DNA of 64,000 bases from Hymenobacter metallicola (GTDB taxonomy: Bacteria > Bacteroidota > Bacteroidia > Cytophagales > Hymenobacteraceae), in assembly GCF_004745645.1 (NCBI RefSeq), contig NZ_SRMB01000001.1, positions 2,232,001-2,296,000 on the forward strand. Reading direction: 5' to 3'. Positions 27,493-35,964 of the stretch are shown one piece after another. The translations under genes and the position numbers were made by a program. The notes beneath the pieces were generated by a model that saw only the letters and a list, made by a program, of their open reading frames with translations, was not told the DNA's origin and ran no database searches. Position 1 is the stretch's first letter. Every line of letters starts with the position of its first letter.

Positions 27493-29178
27493 GTGAAAAC
27501 AACTACTCCGTTTCTGCGCCCTTCCTTAGTTGCTGCATTCCTGCTAGCTAGTTTAACCAGCCGCGCCCAAACCCCAGCCTGGCAATCGGTGGTAGCCGCG
27601 GGCTGGGACGTAGCCGCTAGCGCAGCCGACGCGGCGGGCAACGTCTACCTGGCCGGCACGTTCGACGGTACTATTACCCTGGGCAGTACCACGCTGATTA
27701 CTGCCGGCAACCGGGACATCTTTGTAGCCAAGTGGAGCACGGCTACCAACAGCTTCCTTTGGGCCCGGCGGGCGGGCGGCTCCGGCCCGGATGCCGTGAA
27801 TGCTATAGCCGTGAGCGGGACCAATGTGTACGTAGCCGGCACCTTCGTAGGCGCCGCCGCCAACTTCGGCGCGACGACGCTGGCCTCGGCCGGTGGGAAT
27901 GATATTTTCGTGGCCAAGCTTACGGATGCGGGTTCCGCCCCTTCGTTCAGCTGGGCGCAGCGGGCGGGCGGTAGTATCGGCGACTATCCCGCCGCCCTGG
28001 CCGTCAGCAACTCCGGGGTTTTCCTGACCGGACGGTTCGAAAGCTCGACGGCTACCTTTGGCAGCACGACCCTCACCAGCAACGGCTTCGACGACATTTT
28101 CGTCGCCAAGCTCACCGATGCCGGCGCTACCAGCAGCTTTGCCTGGGTACGGCAAGCGGGCGGCCCGGGCGTAGACCAGGCCCAGGCGCTTGCCGTGAAT
28201 GGCCTGAACGTCTTTGTAGCCGGTAATTTCAGCGGCTCGGCCCGCTTTGGCGCCAACACGCTGACGGATGCCGGGCAGGGCGACCTGTACGTAACCAAGC
28301 TGATTGACAACGGCACCTCCGGCAGCTTCGAATGGGCCACCCGGGGCGGCAGCAATGGCTTCGACCAGGCCTCGGCTTTAGCAGTCAGCAACACGGGTAT
28401 CTACGTGGCCGGCAGTTTCCAGGGCCGCACCGCCAGCTTCGGCACGCAGCAGCTCACCAATGCCGGCACGTTTGGCGACGTCTACGTGGCCAAGCTCCTG
28501 GATACGGGCAGCAGCGCCAGCTTTGTGTGGGCCCAGCGTGGGGGCGGCGCCCAGAACGACCAAGCCGCGGCGTTGGCGGTCAATGGTTCTAGTGTGTACG
28601 TGGCCGGTACTTTCGACCAGAGCCCCGCCACCTTTGGCAGCACCACGCTTCCCAACGCCGGCGGCACCGACGGATTCGCAGCTCGCCTGACCGATGCCGG
28701 GGTTAGTGGCAACTTTACCTGGGCCCTGGGCTTTGGCGGCACCTCCGGTGATTTTGCTAGCTCGATAGCCGTTATCGGCAAGCAAGTATACGTCGGCGGT
28801 ACGGCCAGCCCACCGGCCAGCTTCGGCGTGCTTGGTTTGCTGCCTAGCCCCAGCACGGGCACCGTCGGCTTTCTGGCTTCCCTGGTCGACAATGCCCCTT
28901 TAAGCCAGCGGGCCGCCTCGCAGTTGCCGGGCCTGAGCATCTACCCCAACCCCGCCCGGAATGCGGCTACCGTGGAGCTGCCGGCCGTGCTGGGCGCTAC
29001 GCAGGCCACCCTAACCCTTACTGATGCTGTGGGCCGGGCCGTGCGCACCACCTCGGCGGCTCTCCCTGCCGGCGGTCTGCGCCATACCCTCGACGTAAGC
29101 AACCTGGCGCCGGGCCTCTACACGCTACGAGTGCAGATTGGCACCCACACCGCCACCCAGCCGCTAGCCGTGGAGTAA
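27493..29178 (+). CDS. secreted SBBP-repeat protein with T9SS sorting domain
   Basis: 561 residues with a GTG start at 27,493; this choice puts the signal peptide (VKTTTPFLRPSLVAAFLLAS) at the N-terminus, while the earlier ATG at 27,427 does not. The body has about seven repeats of roughly 60 residues built on VYVAGTF, FGSTTLTSAG, DIFVAKL and SFSWAQRAGG, i.e. SBBP/beta-propeller-type units. The C-terminal domain LSIYPNPARNAATVELP, ending GLYTLRVQIG, is a type A T9SS signal. It is probably displayed on the surface or secreted; ligand unknown. A strong terminator follows. Confidence 0.87.
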   Translation: MKTTTPFLRPSLVAAFLLASLTSRAQTPAWQSVVAAGWDVAASAADAAGNVYLAGTFDGTITLGSTTLITAGNRDIFVAKWSTATNSFLWARRAGGSGPDAVNAIAVSGTNVYVAGTFVGAAANFGATTLASAGGNDIFVAKLTDAGSAPSFSWAQRAGGSIGDYPAALAVSNSGVFLTGRFESSTATFGSTTLTSNGFDDIFVAKLTDAGATSSFAWVRQAGGPGVDQAQALAVNGLNVFVAGNFSGSARFGANTLTDAGQGDLYVTKLIDNGTSGSFEWATRGGSNGFDQASALAVSNTGIYVAGSFQGRTASFGTQQLTNAGTFGDVYVAKLLDTGSSASFVWAQRGGGAQNDQAAALAVNGSSVYVAGTFDQSPATFGSTTLPNAGGTDGFAARLTDAGVSGNFTWALGFGGTSGDFASSIAVIGKQVYVGGTASPPASFGVLGLLPSPSTGTVGFLASLVDNAPLSQRAASQLPGLSIYPNPARNAATVELPAVLGATQATLTLTDAVGRAVRTTSAALPAGGLRHTLDVSNLAPGLYTLRVQIGTHTATQPLAVE

Positions 29179-29189
29179 GCTGGCTTAGC

Positions 29190-29257
29190 AGCTACGACTC
29201 CCACAAAAAGCCCCGGCCGCGGAATTACGGTCGAGGCTTTTTGTGTGAGTCGTAGCT
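29190..29257. terminator. bidirectional terminator between convergent genes
   Basis: Two 23-base arms, from AGCTACGACTCCCACAAAAA at 29,190 and at 29,235-29,257, are complementary except for one position and enclose a 22-base loop. The A5 and T5 tracts make it work for the SBBP gene on the + strand and the phospholipase-like gene on the - strand. Confidence 0.85.
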
Positions 29258-29286
29258 CCGGGAAGAACCGAAAAAGCTGATGGTTG

Positions 29287-30552
29287 CTATTTGATGTTGA
29301 TGGCCCGCAGCTGCTGCAGCGCTTCCTGGGTTTCCTGGCGCTTGGCGGCTTCTTTCTCGTCTTCGTCTTTGGGTTCCTTCGGCGTGGTGCCGTAAAAAGT
29401 CAGGATGTTTTGCTTCTGCGGGCCACTCACGCCGTCGAACTTGGCCTTGGCCAGCTCCCGCACCCATTCGCCGTACGTTTGGTCGGCCAGGGCATATTCG
29501 CCGGCTTTGGTTTGGTGGCCGGTGTCGAAGTCGGCATTGGCCAGGCGCGGGGCCGCGGCTACCGTGTCTTTGGGTTCCTGCTCCACCAGAGCGCAGTATT
29601 TCACGATTACCTGCCGGAAGCTGGCCTTGAACAGCTCCTGCGCCTCGGGCGTGGGTGGCCGGAAGGCAAAGGGCTTCAGCGGCCCAATTTTGGGCATTAC
29701 CCGCACGAAATACGACAGAATCCGGGCCCCGGTGCCGGGATGCTCGTAGGCGGTGCCGTACTGCTTGCGGAATTTCCGCTCACTCTCCTTATATACGTAT
29801 TCGCGCCGGCGGGCCAGGGGGCTCAGCTTACGAATTTCCTTTTTCTGGGACTGCCAGGCGGCGCGGCTGGCAATGGGAATAAGCTGGCGCACGGCGAAGC
29901 GGAAGGAGCCGATGCTCAGGTCCACGTTGAAAATAACCTTGCCCAGCTCCAGGCCATAGGTTTTCTTGAAAGCCTCTTCCAGCACCCGCTTGCTTACCTG
30001 AAAGCCCACGTAGCGCTGGTAGTCACTGGTGCGGTAGCGGCCATTGGCCACCTGCACCACGTCGAAGGCAAACTCGAGCTGGGTGTGCTGCTTGGGCGCC
30101 TCGACGTAGGTAATGTTCCTGCCAAACTTCTGCCCCAGTTCCGGATACACCAGCGGCATGGCCTTGTTGGTGCCCTCGGGGTGGCCGTTGATGTCGGCCG
30201 CATAGTGGCCCAGCGCGCCCAGGGCAAAGGCGTACTCGTTGCGGTCCTGGGCCCCATCGAGCAGGTTGCGCACGAAGTCGCCGCTGCGCACGTAGTGGGT
30301 CAGGTTGGTAAACAGCGTGGAGCCAAAGGGGTAAAAGCCCATGTCCTGAATGATGGAGCCGCCGTAGGCGTAGGACTTGGCTTCGAGCAGTTGCTCATCG
30401 GTGGCACCGGGGTAGCGGCGCTGCAACAAGGGCATCAGGCAGCGCTGCCAGGTCGAGTCGATATTGGCCTGGTGGGTGAGCACCGAGTAGCCAGAGGCGG
30501 AAAGCGGCGCGAGCAATACGGCCCAGACGCTGCACAGTAACCATTTGAGCAT
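29287..30552 (-). CDS. exported zinc-dependent phospholipase C-like protein
   Basis: 421 residues. The signal peptide covers about 1-20, so the mature chain begins near YSVLTHQANIDSTW, placing the first zinc-ligand His close to the new N-terminus. GGSIIQDMGFYPFGS and LGALGHYAADINGHPEGT (residues about 112-128) give the His/Asp ligands of the fold. The C-terminal half is basic and ends in a Lys/Glu-rich tail. It is a distant relative of the protein at 7,247-8,458. Activity on phospholipid is assumed from the family, not shown. Confidence 0.8.
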   Translation of the reverse strand: MLKWLLCSVWAVLLAPLSASGYSVLTHQANIDSTWQRCLMPLLQRRYPGATDEQLLEAKSYAYGGSIIQDMGFYPFGSTLFTNLTHYVRSGDFVRNLLDGAQDRNEYAFALGALGHYAADINGHPEGTNKAMPLVYPELGQKFGRNITYVEAPKQHTQLEFAFDVVQVANGRYRTSDYQRYVGFQVSKRVLEEAFKKTYGLELGKVIFNVDLSIGSFRFAVRQLIPIASRAAWQSQKKEIRKLSPLARRREYVYKESERKFRKQYGTAYEHPGTGARILSYFVRVMPKIGPLKPFAFRPPTPEAQELFKASFRQVIVKYCALVEQEPKDTVAAAPRLANADFDTGHQTKAGEYALADQTYGEWVRELAKAKFDGVSGPQKQNILTFYGTTPKEPKDEDEKEAAKRQETQEALQQLRAINIK

Positions 30553-30665
30553 GCAATAGGATACTTCCGCGCGGGACTACGATGTCGGGTGGGAAGCTTT
30601 GTCAGTACGGGAAAGCTGAACAGGAGTTATAATTGGAAAGGTTGAATTTCAGGCCTTAACCAACC

Positions 30666-30698
30666 AAAAAGGCAACGACTTCCAGCCGTTGCCTTTTT
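30666..30698 (-). terminator. rho-independent terminator
   Basis: AAAAAGGCAACG and CGTTGCCTTTTT form a 12-bp perfect stem with a 9-base loop and U-tracts on both strands. It can end the leftward MaoC transcript. Confidence 0.82.
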
Positions 30699-30767
30699 TC
30701 TAAACTATAAGCTCCCCATAAGGTTTTCGCCCGAAGCCGGCGCCGTACCCTGGGCTTGTAGCCAGCC

Positions 30768-31232
30768 TTATACAAAGTGGTAGAGAAAAGTAATGACTCC
30801 GCTGTAGGCCGGTTTCTTGGCGTCTTTTACTTCCATCGTCACCTCGATACGGGCTTTGGCAATGCCGCGCAGATCTTTCACCGAAAGCAGCTTGGCCCGC
30901 AGGCGCACCTCGCTGTTAACCGTGACGGCCTGGTTGAAGCGCAGGCTTTCGATTTCGTAATTCACCTGCATTTTCAGGTTCTCAATCTGCACAATCTGGG
31001 TCCACAGGTAGGGCAGCAACGACACGGTCAGGTAGCCGTGGGCAATGGTAGCGCCGAAGGGCGACTCGGCTTGGGCCTTATCGGGCTCGGTATGAATCCA
31101 CTGAAAGTCTAGGGTAGCGGCGGCAAACTGGTTGATTTGCTCCTGCGTGATGGTGTGGTATTCGGAGACGCCTAGCTCCTGGCCTTGGTACTGCTCCAGC
31201 TCCTGGAGGCTGTTAATGGTTACCGTGCTCAT
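30768..31232 (-). CDS. MaoC family dehydratase (R-specific enoyl-CoA hydratase fold)
   Basis: 154 residues from the ATG at 31,232; the longer open frame has no family similarity in its first 43 residues. A hot-dog fold with the hydratase 2 signature DFQWIHTEPDKA and FGATIAHGYLTVSLLPYL (Asp and His catalytic pair, residues about 48-90). The enzyme hydrates enoyl-CoA esters. It lies 4.7 kb from the phenylacetate cluster but on the opposite strand, and it has its own terminator, so I do not place it in that pathway. Confidence 0.88.
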   Translation of the reverse strand: MSTVTINSLQELEQYQGQELGVSEYHTITQEQINQFAAATLDFQWIHTEPDKAQAESPFGATIAHGYLTVSLLPYLWTQIVQIENLKMQVNYEIESLRFNQAVTVNSEVRLRAKLLSVKDLRGIAKARIEVTMEVKDAKKPAYSGVITFLYHFV

Positions 31233-31644
31233 GCGGGGTGGTGTAGGGGGAAAACGGTAGAGACGCAGCTTGGCGCCTACTGGTTGAGTAATTTGACTGC
31301 CCGGCAGCCGGTGGCTCCAACGAGCAAGCGCAAAGATGCGTCGCGGCCTTGGTTCTAGCACCGCACCAGCCTGTTTACTTACGCAGTGTACTCGGCGGCC
31401 GCTGCAGAATAGCCCTGCAGCCCGGCCTATTTTTCCTCTTCATACTCTCTTCACTGCCTGCCGAGCAAGTTTGCAGCGTTGATCCGGCAACAGTGCCGGG
31501 CTTGGTGCAGCCCTTCGGCCGGCGCCTGTGCCACCCGCAGTAGCCTTGCCCTGGGTCAACTTTCCGTTTTGCTTTCCTGTATCTTACCTTCCGGCCCCCG
31601 TACTGCGGCCGAGCCACGGAGGCTGTGCTTTTTTACTTTTTCCC
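31233..31644. other. 412-bp divergent intergenic region
   Basis: It separates the MaoC gene (leftward) from the OmpR-type regulator gene (rightward). The sequence is GC-rich and I see no exact Bacteroidota promoter, no hairpin with T-tract and no convincing small gene. TATCTTAC near 31,580 is the closest match to a -7 box for the regulator. Confidence 0.5.
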
Positions 31645-32340
31645 ATGAATGTTCTGATTGTTGAGGACGACAATGCCCTGGCCCAGGAGCTGGCCTTGTA
31701 TCTGCAGCACGAGCGCTACCACTGCGACTTTGCCCGGACCGGGGCCGAGGCTTCGGAAAAGCTTTACGTCAACGAATACGACTTCGTGCTGCTCGACCTG
31801 GGCTTGCCCGACCAAGATGGGCTGCACCTGCTGGCCGAAGCCCGGCAGGAGCACAACAGTCAGGCATCCATTATTATTCTGAGTGCCCGCGGCTCGGTCG
31901 ATGACCGGGTGAGCGGCCTGCAGCTGGGCGCCGACGACTACCTGCCCAAGCCCTACTCGCTGATGGAGTTGGCCACGCGGATGCAGGCCATTACGCGGCG
32001 CAAGCACGGCCTCACGCAGGAAACCTTGTCGTTTGGCCACTTCGTGATTAACCTCAGCGAGCGGACCCTGCGCCACGGCGGCACCGAAGTAGTCCTCACG
32101 CGCCGCGAGTTCGACCTGCTGCACTACCTGCTGCTGCACCGCGGCCGGGTGCTCACGCGCATGCAGCTCAGCGAGCATATCTGGGGCAACATGATCAGCG
32201 ACCGGGACGACCACGACTCGAATTTTATCGACGTGCACGTGAAGAATATTCGCAAGAAGCTCAGTGCCTTCGACACCCACGAGTGGGTCGAGACGGTGCG
32301 GGGCATCGGGTACCGTTTCAAGCCGACCCAGGAAGTGTGA
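31645..32340 (+). CDS. response regulator, OmpR/PhoB family
   Basis: 231 residues from the ATG at 31,645. Receiver domain: MNVLIVEDDNALAQEL, FVLLDLGLPDQDG (phosphoacceptor Asp51), IIILSARGSVDDRVSGL and GADDYLPKPYSLMEL (Lys). The winged-helix DNA-binding domain has LTRREFDLLHYLLLHRGRVLTRMQL and ends FIDVHVKNIRKKL and ETVRGIGYRFK. It pairs with the kinase gene that overlaps its stop by four bases. The target genes cannot be seen from the window. Confidence 0.93.
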   Translation: MNVLIVEDDNALAQELALYLQHERYHCDFARTGAEASEKLYVNEYDFVLLDLGLPDQDGLHLLAEARQEHNSQASIIILSARGSVDDRVSGLQLGADDYLPKPYSLMELATRMQAITRRKHGLTQETLSFGHFVINLSERTLRHGGTEVVLTRREFDLLHYLLLHRGRVLTRMQLSEHIWGNMISDRDDHDSNFIDVHVKNIRKKLSAFDTHEWVETVRGIGYRFKPTQEV

Positions 32341-33668
32341 AGCTCCAGCAAAAGCTCGTTCTGCTCACCACGCTTTCCAAGGCCCTGATGGCGGTGGTGC
32401 TGTTGCTGGCCCTACCCTGGATTGTGGAAACCCTGGCCCTGGGCCACACCGACGCCTCGCTCCGGGCCGAGCAGCAGCAGGTGATGCGCCGCATTGGCGA
32501 AATCGGCATTGCGAGCTTTCTGACTGAGCCCAACCCCAACCAAAAAGTACACTACGACCTGCTGCAGGACGAATTCATTGACCTGCGCCGCGCTTCCACG
32601 CCCCTACCCGACACCGTGGCCACCCTGCCCCGGCAGCAGCACGGCACCCTGGTCGATTTTCGGGTGCTGCGCCACACGTTTCAGCTCCAGGGACAGTGGT
32701 ACGTCGTGGAAATCGGCAAGAGCATTGCCTCGGTGGAAGACGTCTACTCCCTGCTCCGTTCCCTGGCCGCCTACGCCCTGCTCTTTGCCGTACTGACCAC
32801 ACTGCTCATCGAGCTGGGCGTCATCAACTACCTGCTCCGGCCCGTCGACCAGATTGTGGAGCGCCTGCGGGCGGTACAAGGCCCCATGCCCGCGCCCCTG
32901 CCGCCTCTGCAAACCACCACCTCCGACTTTCAGTACCTGGATGCCACTATTCGGCGCATGCTGCAGAAAATCCGGCGGGTGTTTGAGCAGGAGCGCGAAT
33001 TTATTGCCAATGCCTCCCACGAGCTGCTCACGCCGGTCAGCATTCTGCAAAACCGCTTTGAGAACATGCTCCAGGCCGAAATTCTGCCCGAGGAAGCCGA
33101 ACAGCAGATTGTGACCTCCCAGCGCACCCTGCACCGCCTGACGGCCACGCTGCGCACCTTACTCATGATTTCGCGCATCGAAAACGAGCAGTACGCCCGC
33201 AACGACAAGGCCGACCTCGGGGCCGTGCTGCAAGAAGTAGTTGACGAGCTGGAAGACCGTATTGCCGACGAGCAGCTGACGGTGGAATGGGCCCTGGAAG
33301 GCCGTCCCCACCTGGCCGCGGCCAATACCAGCCTGCTGTTCACCTTTTTCTACAACCTGCTCAGCAACGCGGTGAAGTACAACCACACCGGCGGCCGGAT
33401 TCAGATTGGCGGCCAGCAGCCCGCAGGCCAGCCCTACCGCCTGCAGGTGCGCAACACGGGCCGCGTGATTCCGGCCGAGCACCTACCCCACCTGTTCGAG
33501 CGGTTTCGGCGGGCCTCTAATGTCCACACCGCCGAAGGTTACGGCCTGGGGCTGGCGTTGGTGCGCACCATTGCACAGTTTCACGGCTTCCGCTTGCAGG
33601 TCGAGTCGACGGAGCAGGAGGGCACGACATTTACCGTGTGGCTACCCACGGCAGAACTGGCGGCGTAG
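32337..33668 (+). CDS. sensor histidine kinase, HisKA type
   Basis: 443 residues with a GTG start in a GTGA overlap with the regulator stop. Two membrane helices (about 14-34 and 142-165) enclose a periplasmic loop of roughly 105 residues, followed by a HAMP-like linker (LLRPVDQIVERLRAV). The phosphoacceptor motif is FIANASHELLTPVSILQ (His228). The ATPase part has FFYNLLSNAVKYN (N box), VRNTGRVIPAEHLPHLFERF and GYGLGLALVRTIA (G2). The G1 box is NTGRV, not DxGxG, as in several related kinases. Confidence 0.92.
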   Translation: MKLQQKLVLLTTLSKALMAVVLLLALPWIVETLALGHTDASLRAEQQQVMRRIGEIGIASFLTEPNPNQKVHYDLLQDEFIDLRRASTPLPDTVATLPRQQHGTLVDFRVLRHTFQLQGQWYVVEIGKSIASVEDVYSLLRSLAAYALLFAVLTTLLIELGVINYLLRPVDQIVERLRAVQGPMPAPLPPLQTTTSDFQYLDATIRRMLQKIRRVFEQEREFIANASHELLTPVSILQNRFENMLQAEILPEEAEQQIVTSQRTLHRLTATLRTLLMISRIENEQYARNDKADLGAVLQEVVDELEDRIADEQLTVEWALEGRPHLAAANTSLLFTFFYNLLSNAVKYNHTGGRIQIGGQQPAGQPYRLQVRNTGRVIPAEHLPHLFERFRRASNVHTAEGYGLGLALVRTIAQFHGFRLQVESTEQEGTTFTVWLPTAELAA

Positions 33669-33865
33669 CCTGTTTCCAGAAATAAGTAGTCGACAACAAG
33701 GCCCTGCTCGGTAACGAGTGGGGCCTTTCGTGGTATTTTCGGCCTCGAACCATCGGGAATGAAAACCACGCGCTGCTTCTACCGTTGTTCTTAGTAGCCC
33801 CGGCACTTCCGGGGGACTCATAGTACGGGCTCAACCGCCTACTTTCCTCCTTCGCCCCGGCTCTT

Positions 33866-34246
33866 TTGCGTTACCTGGCTTCCATTCTGCTCCGGCCTAC
33901 CGCTGGCCTGCTCTTCGGCTTGGTGCTGGGGTTGCTGGTCGTTTCACCCGTAGCTAGGGCCTCTGCCCCGGCCGCCGTGGTACGGCCTGCCGAAGCCCCT
34001 ATGCCCGCCGTGGCCCTGCCCGCCGACTGGCAGGGCCTCCACCCCGAAGCCAGGGTAGAAACCGACCCAACGCTGCTGCGCCCCAGCCTTGCGGGCCCGG
34101 CCCTGTTGCCGCCCGGTCCCGGCTTGCTCGTGGCTCGGCGCCCAGTAGTGCGCGACGCTTCGGGCCGGCGGCAACGGTGCCTCGCACCCAACCAGCGCTG
34201 GCTAGCCACCTGGCTCTGGACCAGCGTTTTGCCCAACGCCCCCTAA
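33866..34246 (+). CDS. small hypothetical protein, possibly exported
   Basis: 126 residues, starting with TTG (RYLASILLRPTAGLLFGLV follows), which gives a plausible signal peptide of about 33 residues ending in ARASA. The remainder is Ala/Pro-rich and without motifs. A similar-length ORF lies on the opposite strand, a usual result of the high GC content, so the coding status is uncertain. Confidence 0.4.
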   Translation: MRYLASILLRPTAGLLFGLVLGLLVVSPVARASAPAAVVRPAEAPMPAVALPADWQGLHPEARVETDPTLLRPSLAGPALLPPGPGLLVARRPVVRDASGRRQRCLAPNQRWLATWLWTSVLPNAP

Positions 34247-34539
34247 GGCCAAGCATAACTTCTTCAGTCGTAGCTATTTTGGTAGTGCCCTCCGGAGGCA
34301 CTTCCCTGGTAGCACGTGCGTATCTCGGCCGTCTGCTTGCTGATTACGGGCCTGGGAAGGGCCGCTAAAGCGTGCTTTGGCCAGCTTTCTACCAAACCCG
34401 TACCGTGGCCGACTTACTGGCCTCTCTGGTGTACATCTGGCCTTCAAGGCTTCTCCAACAGCCCTTTTTCGCTTGACTATCCATGCTAATTCCTCAACTT
34501 ATTTTCCTGCGTCAGCTTCGCCAACGTCTTCCTGCCTCT

Positions 34540-35427
34540 ATGCCTTCTGCTCCCACCAATACCCCCGTCAACTTAACCGAGAAGATCAAAAACCTGGCGC
34601 TTATCGTGGCGGGCATCCTGTGCGCGGGCATGGGCTTGAAAGGATTTCTGCTTTCCAGTCATTTCATTGATGGCGGTGTTACGGGCATTTCCATGCTGAT
34701 ATCGGCCACCTTGCACGTGCCGTTATCTTGGTTGCTACTCATCATCAATTTGCCGTTTGTAGTACTGGGCTACCGGCAAATCGGCATGGGCTTCGCCGTG
34801 AAAAGCGCCGCGGCCATTGCCGGGCTGTCGTTGGCCCTGGCCGTGGTGCCCTACCCCGACGTGACCAAAGACCTGCTGCTGACGGCCGTGTTTGGCGGAG
34901 TCTTTATCGGGGCCGGTATCGGGTTGGCCATGCGGGGCGGAGCCGTGCTCGATGGCACGGAAGTGGCGGCTTTGCTGATCAACCGGCACACGCCCTTACT
35001 CAAGGTCAGTGACGTGATTCTGGTCCTGAACATCTTTATCTTCGGCGTGGCGGCCTTTGTGCTGGGCGTGCAAACGGCCCTGTATTCGATTCTGACCTAC
35101 GTGGCCGCCTCCAAAACCCTGGACTTCCTGCTCAACGGCATCGAGCAATACACGGGCGTCACCATCATTTCGGCCCGGAGCGAGGCTATCCGCGAGGCTA
35201 TTACGACCACGCTGGGCCGGGGCGTCACGATTTACCAGGGCAAGCGCGGCTACGGGAAGCGCGGCGACCGGGACCTGGACATGGACATTGTCTTTACCGT
35301 CGTGACTCGCCTCGAGCTGCCCCAGCTGCGCACCGAGGTGCGCCGCCTCGACCCCCAAGCCTTCGTTATTCAGCACAGCATCGACGACGCGGAAGGCGGC
35401 ATGGTAAAAAAGCGTCCATTTCACTAA
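34540..35427 (+). CDS. YitT family membrane protein (DUF161 plus DUF2179)
   Basis: 295 residues from the ATG at 34,540; an earlier ATG at 34,483 is also in frame. Five or six membrane helices include LALIVAGILCAGMGLKGFLL, the family signature HFIDGGVTGISML, and FIGAGIGLAMRGGAVLDGTEVAA. The cytoplasmic C-terminal domain (residues about 205-280) matches DUF2179: VTIISARSEAIREAI, LGRGVTIYQGKRGY and IVFTVVTRLELPQLR. The transport substrate of this family is not established. Confidence 0.88.
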   Translation: MPSAPTNTPVNLTEKIKNLALIVAGILCAGMGLKGFLLSSHFIDGGVTGISMLISATLHVPLSWLLLIINLPFVVLGYRQIGMGFAVKSAAAIAGLSLALAVVPYPDVTKDLLLTAVFGGVFIGAGIGLAMRGGAVLDGTEVAALLINRHTPLLKVSDVILVLNIFIFGVAAFVLGVQTALYSILTYVAASKTLDFLLNGIEQYTGVTIISARSEAIREAITTTLGRGVTIYQGKRGYGKRGDRDLDMDIVFTVVTRLELPQLRTEVRRLDPQAFVIQHSIDDAEGGMVKKRPFH

Positions 35428-35475
35428 CGGACCCAGCCTCATGCGGCTTTCATCTGCGCCCCGTACTCTGCCGCC

Positions 35476-35730
35476 ATGTTAACGTACTCTCACTTTCAGG
35501 CACTGTCGGCCGCGGAGCAGCAGGCCCACGCCAAAACCTGGGGCATCTTCATAGTTTCGCGCCCCTGCGGTTCCTTTATCGTCGACTTGTACTACCTAGC
35601 GGGCTACTACTGCGAACTATGGCGGCCGCTACCGGCCGCGCACGTGGCGTATGTGCGCCCATTTTTTGAGCAAGCTCAGCTTTATCCTTACCTGAGTCTA
35701 ATCAGCTTACCGCACAACCTACTGGCCTAG
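35476..35730 (+). CDS. small hypothetical protein, 84 residues
   Basis: Starts MLTYSHFQALSAAEQQAHAKTW; one aromatic-rich segment (FIVDLYYLAGYYCELW). No signal peptide and no family that I recognise. The size and composition (HVAYVRPFFEQAQ) are like small orphan proteins of this lineage. It stands alone 48 bp after the YitT gene. Confidence 0.55.
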   Translation: MLTYSHFQALSAAEQQAHAKTWGIFIVSRPCGSFIVDLYYLAGYYCELWRPLPAAHVAYVRPFFEQAQLYPYLSLISLPHNLLA

Positions 35731-35888
35731 CCGTGGGCTTATCCAAACAACCGTATAGAAATTGGCACTGCATTTCCCTGGGTGCATTATCAGCTTCTAT
35801 ATATTTTGTTATCAGCAACTTGCCTAACACAGACCAAGCTAACCTCCTCACCTGGCAGGGTTGCGGTTAAGGACAAGTCAACATCATA

Positions 35889-35906
35889 AACTAACAAACG
35901 TTTGTT
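35889..35906. promoter_or_regulatory. candidate TetR operator in front of paaK
   Basis: AACTAAC, spacer AAAC, GTTTGTT: a 7-4-7 dyad with one mismatch between arms; its inner 14 bases (AACAAACGTTTGTT) are a perfect palindrome. The same layout and 15 of 19 aligned bases occur in front of paaA (39,357-39,374). It contains the probable -33 element of the paaK promoter, so a bound repressor would block RNA polymerase. Confidence 0.7.
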
Positions 35907-35932
35907 TATGTAAGTAAACCCGCCTACTTTTA
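35901..35932 (+). promoter_or_regulatory. probable paaK promoter
   Basis: TTTG at 35,901-35,904 and TACTTTTA at 35,925-35,932 (one mismatch to TAnnTTTG) are spaced by 20 bp. The start codon is 33 bp further on. The -33 box lies inside the operator. Confidence 0.55.
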
Positions 35933-35964
35933 ATTGCGCCTTTGCCCAGTATGCTCTGCTGCCC

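Noticed and set aside
33695-33730. Hairpin after the histidine kinase gene as a terminator
   Set aside because: The stem has two mismatches and the T-run is short; support too weak to list.
33871-34236. 121-codon open frame on the - strand opposite the small hypothetical gene
   Set aside because: Arg/Gly/Pro-rich composition without signal or motif; the + strand frame has a credible signal peptide, though it is also uncertain.
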